Assembly (NCBI GenBank): GCA_027919835.1
Contig: JANVFP010000041.1
Location: 62,001-126,000 of the forward strand
Direction: 5' to 3'
DNA length: 64,000 bases
Source of the DNA: Lentinula raphanica
Lineage: Eukaryota > Basidiomycota > Agaricomycetes > Agaricales > Omphalotaceae
Shown: positions 24,501 to 33,274 of the stretch, in pieces
Layout: every line of letters begins with the position of its first letter
Position numbering within the stretch: the stretch's first letter is position 1
Made by a program: the position numbers and the translations under genes
Notes under the pieces: model-generated
What the model saw: only the letters and a program-made list of their open reading frames with translations
Told to the model about the DNA's origin: nothing
Databases searched by the model: none

Positions 24501-27500
24501 AGAAATGGGGAAGGAAGCTGAACACGACGTTCATGCTGTCGCATATGTGGAGTTGCTTCAGAGATACAGGGAAGTAAAGTGAGTCTATGATGCATCCTGA
24601 CAGTTCAAATTGTAACGTTGTGCCTAGCGCTGCATGCGACAATGCATTCACCGACTTTCGCTCCCACACCCCGGGGGATTATCAGTTTCTATCAGCAGCC
24701 GCCTCCTACAATCAGAATCTTTCCGATACTCGGAAGGCCGAAACGAAACGGAAATTTTTGTGTGAGAAACGCGACAAGTTGCTCTTCGAGGTCCTGCAAA
24801 TGGAAGAAGCGATGGGAATACCTGTACGATGGCAGACCACTGACAAGGAGTACCTTGAAACTTTGCAGTACATCCAAAGTCAAAAGTACCAGAGAGCACT
24901 CGAGCGCGTTTACAAGCTGGTGGTCATGCGGTTGTCGGAACTCCACAAGATGAACTTGTCATTCACAGGTATGATTTTCGTTGCAGCTTTGACGGAAACT
25001 GAGCATTTTTACAGGGTACAAGATGCGAACACACATATCAGCAGCCCTTCAACGCCGCTCTGTGGCTATCAGGAATGCTGTGAAATCATACAACGCCGCC
25101 GCCGCTGCGATCGGACGGCCTACGCTTGACTGGTCTCAAGTCACTCACTACTCATTTCTTGACCAACTCAACATCCTCCAGGATACGCGGCACAGTGTAC
25201 TCAGCAAACCCTGGGCAGACCCAGTAGTACGCCACCTCATGAAACAGCACAGGCGCGTCTTGCGTGCGAGGGAAGAAATTATCCGTTGTAATGTGGAGAT
25301 TCGTCGCCTCCACACCTCTATTGTTGATGAAGAAAAACGGTTCGACGGAATTTTAGAGCGTTTACAGGGTACTCCCATCTTTCACCCGGTTTCTTCGCAC
25401 ATCCATCGGCGTCGCGGAATCAATAGCCTTCTACTCAGTCGGATACGCCAAACACAAGCGTTGCCAGGGTTCAGTGGAGAGAAAAGTCCGGGGAAGCGGC
25501 AAGGCCTTGCTACGGATCCAACACCTCCGGAGACCCGAAGTCTGCCTGATCCCGACTCTGACGACGGCGGCACAGATGGAGAGGACGATGAAGAAAGTGA
25601 AAGATTGAATGCTCTCATCGATGTTGTATCCAACCTTACTGTATAAGCTTCTATTTCACCTTGTATTGAATGTCAACTTTTCGTCAGAAATGAGCCTGCA
25701 TCTTGAGGAACTCAATCAGCCTGCAGAGAACAGAGATTTGGGATAACAAGCATTCAAATTTTGGGACAGCAAGTAAAAGATTTGGGACATCAAGCAAGAG
25801 ATTTGAGGACAGCATACAAAAGTTTGGAAGGGGCTAACAAGAGAATCGGGCACGGTATATAGCAAGCAGCAAAAGTCGCAACAGCTAGAGCAGACTACGC
25901 TCCTCCTCCTCATCCTCGTTGGCCTTCATTGCCTCGGCTAGCTCCCTCAACTTCTTCCTCTCCAGACGCTCACCCTGAGCTCGTGCAGCAGCCTCCTTGC
26001 GCCTTTCTTCCCTGAGCTTTTCAGCACGTATATGGAAGACCCTTGCCTCAGCCCTTTTGCGCGCAAGAGTCCGCATTTCTTCCAGGCATTTTGCAGTGAT
26101 GGGCTCATTGGGGTGTGATCGAGCATAGGCGAGCTGCATGGCCATTCTGATAAGAATGATTAGTTGCTTTGTCGTGCTGAGAGTAACAGAGAACGCACAG
26201 ATTTTCACGTTCGAAAGGAGCCCGGTCTTCCATGAGGCGCTTTCGCACAGCTTCCCGTTCCCGCACAAAGTCGTCAACTAGGAGCTCCACGACGTATGGG
26301 TCTGCGTCCTCGTCGTCATGAAAATATGCACGCATGAGTTCCCTCTCAGCGGCACCAGTGATGTGAATTTGATCCTGCTGGTCTCCAACTGGAAACCACT
26401 TATCAGCCATGGAGTCGAAAAGGTTGGGGGGAAAAGGGAGGGTCTGGGCATCTTTCAACCTGACTGATTTATATCGCGTCAGAGACTTGGGATGATGAAC
26501 GGCTAAAAGTTCATGATGCTTACCAGCTGTTTTCTGGAAACCCAGCGTCGGATTCACGCCGACATTCCTTCTTGACATGCGAAGCATTGTAAACCTAGAG
26601 GTTCCAGCTAATTAGACCATTGTGCAGCATTCATGAAGGAGAGATACTCACCTGTAGTACTCAAAAGACTGCAATAACTGAGAAGGCCAGCATATTTTGA
26701 AAGAATTCCGACGGAGCTGCAGAAAGTTCAAAGAGAAAGAGAGAGAGGTGAGCGTGTGAAAAGTCAAAAAACCATTCAACGGCATTTGACGGGGAATCCC
26801 GACAAGTCCCGCCCCACCCGACAAAAGCTCGAAAACAAAGGGCGGGGGGTTTACAGCCATGAGCTATTTTTTGATTAAGAAGATATAGTTGCTGCATGCT
26901 GTGGTAGACAATGCGCACCTGAGCTGGTAAGATTGTAAAAAAATGGTGACTCGATCTTCGTCCAGATTCAACAAGGTCGAGGAGGGCCGCCGCGACGTTG
27001 GAGAAGGCTATAGAGCCAAAATTTAGGGGGAGCGTGTTGATTCGGGGTCGTTAAAGTATTGTCTTGAATATAGAGAAAACTTGTGGGGCGCAGTGTTTTG
27101 GTATGCTAGGTATGAAGTTGGATAATTACGCCGTTTTCGAACTTGGCCAACGCTAATTTTCAGCAGCAGAGCACTTGTTTCTGAAAGATCGAAGTGTATT
27201 CTGAATGTACGAACTCCATGTCAGAGGTGGAAGCTGTCTCAATCATGAGGTTACACACCTATGAACATAAACATCCCCTAGGTTCTCAACTGAAGCTTAC
27301 TCACTGTACAGAAAGTTCAGAGTACTGCAAAGCTTCGTTGGATCGAAATCTGTACGTAGAAATGGATCAATAATGTATTCCAACCGAATACACGACTAGA
27401 TCGAGTCCTGCAGCTGCGGCGATTGCACTCTACGAGTCTACTTAGTCGGCACTCTTGCAACACTCGAAGTGCAGAGTGAGTCTGGACTGGAAACTTCAAC

Positions 27501-30500
27501 TCATTGTTGTCGCAGGGCTTAGGTTTTCATTGCAACAAGTGTTCGACAAATTCATGCATTATTTACATTTACAAAAACAGCTGAACTAGGTACTGGGTAT
27601 GTTACTGCGTCTGAGGCCTAACTCTTCTATGTTAGAAAACAAAGCTAAACCTTCTGCCCATCGCGCTTTCTCTGGACGGCGAGGTTTTTCCTGAATCGCA
27701 AAACCATTATCCACCCAGCGGAAGTTAGCTCCTGGAGCGTATTGCGTAAACGAGTAACGCTGCTCTTTCTTTCGGATGCGGGTGTTCGAGTGGCGGCAGA
27801 CGCCGGATGGGATGGCGACGAGAGAGCCTGGGGGAAATTCAATGACTGCCTCAAGATCCCAGAGCACGATGTGTCCTCCGAGAACCCAATCGTATGAGCC
27901 GAGGGCCCAGATCCAGCACCAGTTGAATGGGAGGTTGCCGAAATCAACGTGGGGGAAGCAGACCGTCCTCGGGCCAAAGTTGAAAGTGGCGGCTGGCAGA
28001 ACGCTGTTGGAAAAGAGTCGGGTGAGAGATTCGTCACTGTCGAGAAGCTCTTCTAGGTATTCCTGGCAGTATTGGTAAAGGCGAGGAGCCCAAGTCTTGA
28101 AAACTCCTATGCTGGGCCGTCAAAACGGCAGTGCTGCTAGTTATGACCTGACGCACCTGTCGCAAACCCTGAAAGTCGTTGAAATGGTCTTGAGGAAGCG
28201 AGCCTTTCCAAAACGGCCGCGTTGTGTCGGTTGTGGACGAAATTTTGGGGGTGCTGGAATGGGAGGTCAAACAACACGGTGATACTCCCTAAGTAGAACT
28301 TACAGTACGCCCGTTTCCGTGCGAGAAGCCGGCGTTCAGAGCAGGAAATGCTCCCCTACGTCCCTCCTTTTGTTTTGCTGTGAACCTGCAGGACTTGCGT
28401 AGCTTTCGAAGGAGCTGAGCTGCCTCATCTGCTGCTTGAGCGATTCCTGGGCTACGCGGATACACCACAAGTGCAAAGATGCGCCCATCCGAGTCGACTA
28501 ACGGTAAGGTCTTTCTAGAGAAGCGAAAAGTCAGCGTGGTTCGGTAGCAGGTGTCAAAGGCGTGTTACCCGGCTTTTGCCTTGATCAATTGAAATCCGGC
28601 TTCCATGAGTTCGTCCAAAGCCCAAGTCCTCGCCTCCTCCGGTTTCGAACCCTTCAAACCCTCGTAGACCGTCGACGTTGTCTTAATGTCTGTTTCTAAA
28701 GAAAAGGTACTCAAGCGCGGCGGCTCTGCAAACTTTCCTGCGGCACCCTCCTGTCCTCTGATGTCCTGAGCATCCCTAGGGCCCAGCTCGCGCCTTTTCT
28801 TTGCACGATTCGCCTTGCTAGAGCGTTTATTGCGTGTGTTCTTCCTCTTCTTTGAGGTGCCTGGGTGAAGGTCTGCTGGGAGGGTGATTTGGCTGTGCTG
28901 TGGCGATCCAGGTGGGGAGGAGAGAGGAGAAGACAAGGGTGTACTCGTGAGTGAGGAGAGGGGTGATTCTGTGTTGTAAAACTCCAACGGATCGAGATCG
29001 TCGTGCAGGCCCTCCTTCTCAACTGCAAGCAAGAGAGCTTTTGAAAACTCGAAGTCCTGTTGAAAAAGGCATTCGGAAACACCCAACGCGTCTAAAGCAG
29101 CTAAAAGGTTTGTGAGCAGTGACTAAGAAAGGTTCGAAGCTGTGGCGAAGGCGTCGAAGCTGTCCCCAAAGCTGGCTGCAAAGTTGAGTCTGATTATTCC
29201 TTTGTATTCCCGCGGCGGCGAGTATCCCAAGGAGAAATCGTACTCGAACCTTTGCAGCCCACTCCAATACAGCGTTCGAAGTCGAAGAGAAGAATGAAAA
29301 CAGGAGGAGGACTTACCTGCAGAAGCCTCTAGTTTGAACCCCAACGCCATGTTCCAAGTTGTCGAAGTTGAACACGTGGTACGTTTTCAAGCTTTCACAT
29401 TTCAAACTCAGTAGTATAATACTCAGTGCTCCGTCGGACTCTGAGATAAACCCTCAACCTCAACCTCAACCTCTTTGCCTCCCTCCACCATGCGAGAAAA
29501 ACGTTTCGTCATACTTTCACCCCCGCCTGAGGTTGTTGGGGCAGGATTGTTTCCCAAGCCGGGCGTGAAGTTGAGCATGTAGGTCTTCTTATCAAGGCGC
29601 CACTGTCTGAAGCTGATCTTCCATCGATTAGGACCTTCTTGAAAGGCGGATACCGCCAACCACCCCTCCCCATCAACATCGCTTGCCCCGATAACCCGTT
29701 CGCCGACTTTGTCTTCTCCTGGCTACAGGCATTCGTCAGATTAAACTTCAACCTTCCGCCCAGCGAATTCATCAGCGAGTTCGCGAAATCCGACCATCTC
29801 AAACTTGTCACAGAAGAAGCAGACAAGATGAGCTCATTGTTCTGGGCTGTCAAGTACGGCAAGGCTGTGGGGGTCTTCTTCAACAGGTGAGTTTGATGTC
29901 TTTTTAAACAGTCTGCTTGAAGCTGAACGACTTTCAGCTCCGAAGCTTTGGATAGCGTCGACCAATCGTCCACGGAACTCAAGCAGGCGTTCGCTTTCAA
30001 ATCGTTTCGAGAAGCTTTCGTGTTCCAGCTCGGCAGTGAGCAGCCTCCAAAGGATTATGTATACGAGTACGACCCCTCCCAGCCTGATCTTGCGCGTGGT
30101 ATTCGGGCGCAAGTGGCTGCTCGGGTTCTAACTGGAAGAGGCACGCCTGAAAGAAGCTACCCTCTTCCATCTCCTCCATCTCCAGCTCCTAAAGTCGTAC
30201 TGCTGCCGTCGACGCCTACAACTAGAGCCAAAGCTAAGGAAAGAGCCTCTGTTCCCCCTGCTCCTAGCTTCTCCCCCTCTGCTTCCGCTGCTCCTATCGT
30301 TCCTATTCCTGCCTCTGCTCCCCGAACACCTCGCAAGAAGGCCGCCGCCGAAGACCGTGTATATTCGCCGAACGTCTTCATACAGGTCAACTCACCAGGT
30401 AATTTAATGTCATACTCAGGGAAGAGGACCCTTTGCTAATCTCCACAAGTCTCCACAGGAGGTCCGTCGGGCAGCCAAGGACGCCATTCTGATGGCATTT

Positions 30501-33274
30501 ACTGGGGCCAGCGCCTGCTGGACGCGATTTGCCTTTCCGAAAGACAAGCTGATAGGTTAGGCAAAATTGCAGCAGCCTTCGATCGAGAAGACTTCATAAT
30601 CTACTGTGAGGAGCACGCTGCGGACGTCATAACGAGCCAGGCTGTGGCTGTAGTTATTTGGGATATGTACAACGAAATTGCTTGATTTTTTGAACAGGGT
30701 CTGCAGTAGCATGCCATCAATCTGATTTTTTTGCCGTCGCTTGCATTTGCTTGAAGTCAGGGATGAAGAGTCAAAACATAAGGTGCGTGCTTCGCCAAGC
30801 TCTCACTCAACCCTTGCCATGGTGAAGAAAAAAGTGACAAAGTCTGAGCGACTCCTCGACCTTGAACGCAAGGCGGGATCAGTGAAGCGCAAGCCCGTTC
30901 GCAACCGTCAGGTACGGCCTAGGATCAAACTCACGTCTTTCGAACGCCTTCAGAAAAAGCTTGCTCGTCGTGAGCAGAAGGCGTCTTACAAAAGCGTACT
31001 CCAAGAAGCCAACGACATGCTGAGGGAACTTGCGAAGGAAGCACACGCCAAGTTTCCAAACATCTCCCTCGACCGAATCGTCACCGACATTTTCCAGTCG
31101 CAAAGGCTCAAGGATTCGGCCAAAGAAATTAGTGCGTACGCGGCTTTCACTAGCTTACATGCACAAACTGTCAACGCGGGTGCGTCGCCGACTCTTCCTG
31201 CTTGTAAATACTGACCTTAGATTTGTAGAAATTCCTGAAGGCCAACCGAAACGCAAGGCGAACCAAATCGCTGCCGACGTTTCGAAGCTGTGGAAGGCAA
31301 TGAGCAAGGAGGAGAGGGAGGAAGCTACGAAGGACCACCTGAAGGTTCTTCGTGATCGTCGCGAGAACAAAGAGTCGGGGACTTGGCACAACGCGGACAT
31401 CAGTGCGAACCACGACAGCACCATCTCGACCCACCGCATCAAGGAAGAGCTACAACGCCTTCACTCGCGCACTGGCGACGAATCGATCCTCGTAATTGTT
31501 CGCGGCGGCGTCTCCCGATTCCACCCTCCCGAATGTTTCACCTCCAGTGACAGAGTAGAGAGCTTCTTAGCAGCTACATACAATTTCTCTAGTGAAGATC
31601 TTTGTTACAAAATGGACGCGTACATGGTCTTAGGCGTTGAAGGTAAGCATCCTGTCTATTTTCACTGGCTAAGTTCTAATGTTTTGTGCAGGAGTTGCTC
31701 GCTCACAGGCTCAGGAACTTCAGGAATTGAAACGAAAAACGGCAGCATTGATTCTACGGAAACTTCGTGAGTATCCATTTTTTATGCCCCTCTTCTTGCT
31801 AACAAGCACCGCTGTGCCAGAGGAAGCAGGCGGGAAGCACGCTATCAAGTCTATGTACTACGTCAACTTCGAAGACCATATAACCCGCCATTATGGAATC
31901 GTCGTCAAGAACTGGCCCCTCTCAGAGTTCCGAGCGCCCGGATCTTTTTGCACACGAGCGGATCTCAACGTCCTCTTCAACTCCTGGAACAGCGGTACTA
32001 CTTATTTCCACAAGATGACAGAGCAGGAGTATAGGAAGTGGGAGGATGGTGGGGAAGCAGCTGTTCAGCAGGAGAATCCTGGAGTGCAGCCAACAGTCCA
32101 GCCCGTCGACTCTCCAGAGCAGCAGAACACCGCTCAAGGGACCCCTCCATCGGAACAACAACAGCCGCCGGAACAACAACAGCCGCCGCTCGGTATGCTA
32201 CAGCCCGACTCTAGCAGCTCGGCTAATTTCCTATTTACCCACATGGTTACGAACGAGAACGGGGAAGCGGTCAGCGTAACGAAACGTGCTCGGAAGAAGC
32301 GTGCAGACGCTGGGAAGCCCCGCCAGAAACGAGCGAAGGCTGCAGAGGTTGGGCAAGTAACAGCTTAGAACAATCTCGTAGTATTTGCACCAGTAGGAGT
32401 AGTTACAGAGTATGCAAATATAGCGTTGTATTTGCTTATCACTATGATTCTTTGTGCAACAGCAATGAGTATCTGCAGCGGGAAGCGCAACGTGAAGCGC
32501 ATCAACAGGACTTGTGTTTTGTGGACTTGAAGAACTGAGCGGTGAGAGGAAGGCTTAGCGCTGGATAAGTGTTTAGCGCTCGGTGGAAAGGCCGGAAGTC
32601 AACGGACGAGTTTGAGGCTCATGTGATGGGTCTACTGAGGGGAACTGGACTCTTTCCAAAAGAGAGAAAACATATTTATTGACGGAAATACTGGTAGTAT
32701 AGAGGAATACGCGCTATCTAGGGAGCTAGCCCTGCCACATCAACCCGACATGTCAGGTGTCGTTACCTTCATGTTCGTGAGAATCAGGTGTACATCCCAG
32801 CATGATCTCATATCTCAGTCGGATTAGGTTTGGTGCATCCGAATTCCCTACATCTCCTGTTGCGGTTATTAGCCCAGAGCAGTTACGTGTCACGTCTGTT
32901 CCTCCGTACGATCCTCGGACAGCCTCCAAGCTCGCTGGCGTCGCCGCCTCTGAATACACCCAGCCATCTATCGTGAATGAGCCTACACACTTCCATGATT
33001 TGTACGATGTCGAGCTTGAGCAGATGATTGATGAGCTACCGACATCTTTTGACTCTTCATCAACCGTTTCCGCTACGATATATATTCCGCCAGGTAAGGA
33101 AGAACGATATCCTGAAGCGCTTTAGCTAAAACGACACTCACAGTTGAGCCAAGTCGAATGGCAAGCCGCTCTCATCGCCGTCGCAAGACAATTACATCCC
33201 TTATTCGTTGGTTTCCGACCAGAGTTAAATATACTCTCCTGTCCAACATGGCCAAAATTGTGCATCATCCATAG
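21593..33274 (+). CDS. Hypothetical protein interrupted in an intron by a KDZ transposon
   Basis: Exons 21593-21747, 21808-21933, 32819-33093 and 33144-33274 sum to 687 nt, giving 228 aa in frame. The join across the transposon uses a good donor (CC|GTGCGT) and acceptor (ATCTCAG|T) and restores ...SPPSSP-RIRFGASEF.... Without the transposon and one target-site copy the intron would be 49 nt, normal for this genome. The protein is not recognised. It has a Tyr/Ser/Pro-rich N-terminus, a middle part with acidic and proline patches (HDLYDVELEQMIDELP) and a basic tail (RMASRSHRRRKTITSLIRW). If the giant intron is not removed, translation runs 14 codons past the exon (11 of them into the terminal repeat) and stops at ...HEHEGNDT. 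Whether the gene is expressed is not known. Confidence 0.6.
21955..21962. repeat. 8-bp target site duplication, left copy
   Basis: TACATCCC directly precedes the left terminal inverted repeat and recurs directly after the right one. An 8-bp duplication is the known size for KDZ transposons. Confidence 0.9.
21963..22219 (+). repeat. Left terminal inverted repeat
   Basis: About 257 bp, matching the reverse complement of the right end with only scattered differences (for example TACACT versus TATACT). The inner part carries AGCGCTAA-type motifs at 22173-22180 and 22192-22200, with a variant AGCACTAAG at 22218-22226 that may extend the series. Confidence 0.92.
22319..25646 (+). CDS. KDZ transposase (Kyakuja-Dileera-Zisupton)
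   Basis: Eight exons (22319-22475, 22572-22764, 22815-23211, 23278-23433, 23489-23928, 23985-24578, 24628-24968, 25015-25646) sum to 2910 nt, giving 969 aa with no stop. The N-terminus is basic (SSKRKKIVRVVRST) and leads into the transposase-associated region (GCTRRYKDHRTWKQRIQRLH) with the Cys block LNSCPACCYE. The RNase H-like core supplies the presumed acidic triad: MWVADGNNSLKR, then GYDIGCSFGGTI, then GMGLEDLETLERLFSASNQL; TRYMTPYRRR follows. The tail is helical (MRTHISAALQRRSVAIRNAV, LDWSQVTHYSFLDQLNIL) and ends acidic. It would cut and join the element ends in the nucleus. The complete core and consistent splicing argue for function. Confidence 0.95.
25733..25845. repeat. Imperfect tandem repeat of about 22-24 bp
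   Basis: Four to five degenerate copies of GATTTGGGACA-CAAGCAA-like units lie between the convergent 3' ends of the transposase and the coiled-coil gene. This is possibly a transcription-terminating or slippage-prone spacer; the role is unknown. Confidence 0.6.
25885..26587 (-). CDS. Transposon cargo: basic coiled-coil protein
   Basis: Three exons (26587-26524, 26463-26199, 26146-25885) sum to 591 nt, giving 196 aa in frame. The N-terminal part (LKDAQTLPFPPNLFDSMADK, ERELMRAYFHDDEDADPYVV) is acidic. The C-terminal half is a highly charged helix (ARKRAEARVFHIRAEKLREE, RRKEAAARAQ) that should form a coiled coil, ending DEEEERSLL. I do not recognise a named family. It sits convergent to the transposase inside the terminal repeats, so it travels with the element; a DNA-binding, dimerising or transposase-accessory role is only inferred from the context. 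Confidence 0.7.
26588..27585. other. Spacer inside the transposon
   Basis: About 1 kb between the coiled-coil gene's start and the dioxygenase gene's stop. Short minus-strand open frames at 26648-26918 and 27317-27499 have no family match. It probably holds the promoter of the coiled-coil gene. Confidence 0.4.
27586..29350 (-). CDS. TET/JBP-type 2OG-Fe(II) nucleic-acid dioxygenase
   Basis: Five exons (29350-29317, 29100-28569, 28514-28304, 28253-28157, 28106-27586) sum to 1395 nt, giving 464 aa in frame. The N-terminal part has a Ser/Pro linker and a strong nuclear-localisation-like stretch (SKKRKNTRNKRSSKANRAKK). The conserved block VDSDGRIFALVV starts the enzyme part. The catalytic core shows the metal HxD (CFPHVDFGNLPFNW), the strand GGHIVLWDLEAVIEFPPGS, the distal metal His (IPSGVCRHSNTRI) and the 2-oxoglutarate Arg (KKEQRYSFTQY). 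This pattern is the expanded mushroom TET/JBP family, known to be linked to KDZ transposons; members oxidise 5-methylcytosine or related pyrimidines in DNA. All key residues are present, so activity is likely. Acceptor choice for exon 5 (CATAG rather than CCCAG) is needed to avoid a stop. The long first intron (216 nt) could hide another exon. Confidence 0.87.
29490..30685 (+). CDS. Transposon cargo: uncharacterised protein, N-terminal frame uncertain
   Basis: The supported exons end at 29886, then 29938-30398 and 30459-30685, with consistent phases. Readable blocks are VGLLIKAPLSEADLPSIRTF, PINIACPDNPFADFVFSWLQ, SSLFWAVKYGKAVGVFF, a Pro/Ser/Ala linker with a basic patch (RTPRKKAAAED), and a C-terminal helical domain YWGQRLLDAICLSERQADRL ... 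AVAVVIWDMYNEIA. The family is not recognised. The apparent start, MREKRFVILSPPPEVVGAGL, is in a different frame from the block beginning VGLLIK; a stop (TAG) at 29579 separates them. Either one base is missing or extra, or an unrecognised splice is used. It is divergent from the dioxygenase, about 140 bp apart, so the two may share a promoter. Confidence 0.55.
30819..32368 (+). CDS. Transposon cargo: HMG-box-like protein
   Basis: Four exons (30819-31179, 31229-31642, 31692-31766, 31821-32368) sum to 1398 nt, giving 465 aa in frame. The N-terminal third is very basic (VRNRQVRPRIKLTSFERLQK). A central region (SAYAAFTSLHAQTVNAEIPE, RKANQIAADVSKLWKAMSKE) has the spacing of an HMG box: a first helix followed by ..IA..VS.LWKAMS.EE. 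It continues with ILVIVRGGVSRFHPPECF, then IKSMYYVNFEDHITRHYGIV and KNWPLSEFRAPGSF, blocks that I recall from mushroom proteins of unknown role. A Gln/Pro run (EQQQPPEQQQPPLG) and a basic tail (KRARKKRADAGKPRQKRAKA) end it. It probably binds DNA or chromatin. The start at 30819 is chosen because MVKKKVTKSERL begins the basic region; an upstream in-frame ATG exists at 30741. Confidence 0.75.
32535..32790 (-). repeat. Right terminal inverted repeat
   Basis: About 256 bp, reverse complement of the left end. It ends GAATCAGGTG directly before the second TACATCCC. AGCGCTAA-type motifs lie at 32554-32562 and 32573-32580 on the minus strand. Confidence 0.92.
32791..32798. repeat. 8-bp target site duplication, right copy
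   Basis: TACATCCC, identical to the left copy. It marks the exact right end of the transposon. Confidence 0.9.

Larger units (their letters stand above)
21963..32790 (+). mobile_element. Complete KDZ DNA transposon (10,828 bp) with four cargo genes
   Basis: Bounded by near-identical inverted repeats starting CACCTGATTCTCACGAACAT and by a perfect 8-bp target duplication, so both ends are exact. Gene order: KDZ transposase (+), basic coiled-coil protein (-), TET/JBP-type dioxygenase (-), uncharacterised protein (+), HMG-box-like protein (+). All but the uncharacterised gene are frame-consistent over their exons. The association of KDZ transposases with TET/JBP oxygenases in mushrooms is established. 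How the dioxygenase helps the element is inference: it may oxidise 5-methylcytosine and so lift host silencing. The intact reading frames, matching repeats and unmutated duplication suggest a recent, possibly mobile copy. It lies in the same orientation as its host gene, inside an intron. Confidence 0.93.

Noticed and set aside
24262..24669. Minus-strand open frame of 135 codons
   Set aside because: Antisense to the conserved transposase core.
29509..30000. Minus-strand open frame of 163 codons inside the transposon
   Set aside because: The plus strand here gives exons with consistent phases and protein-like helices; the minus frame lacks splice support and crosses the plus gene's intron.
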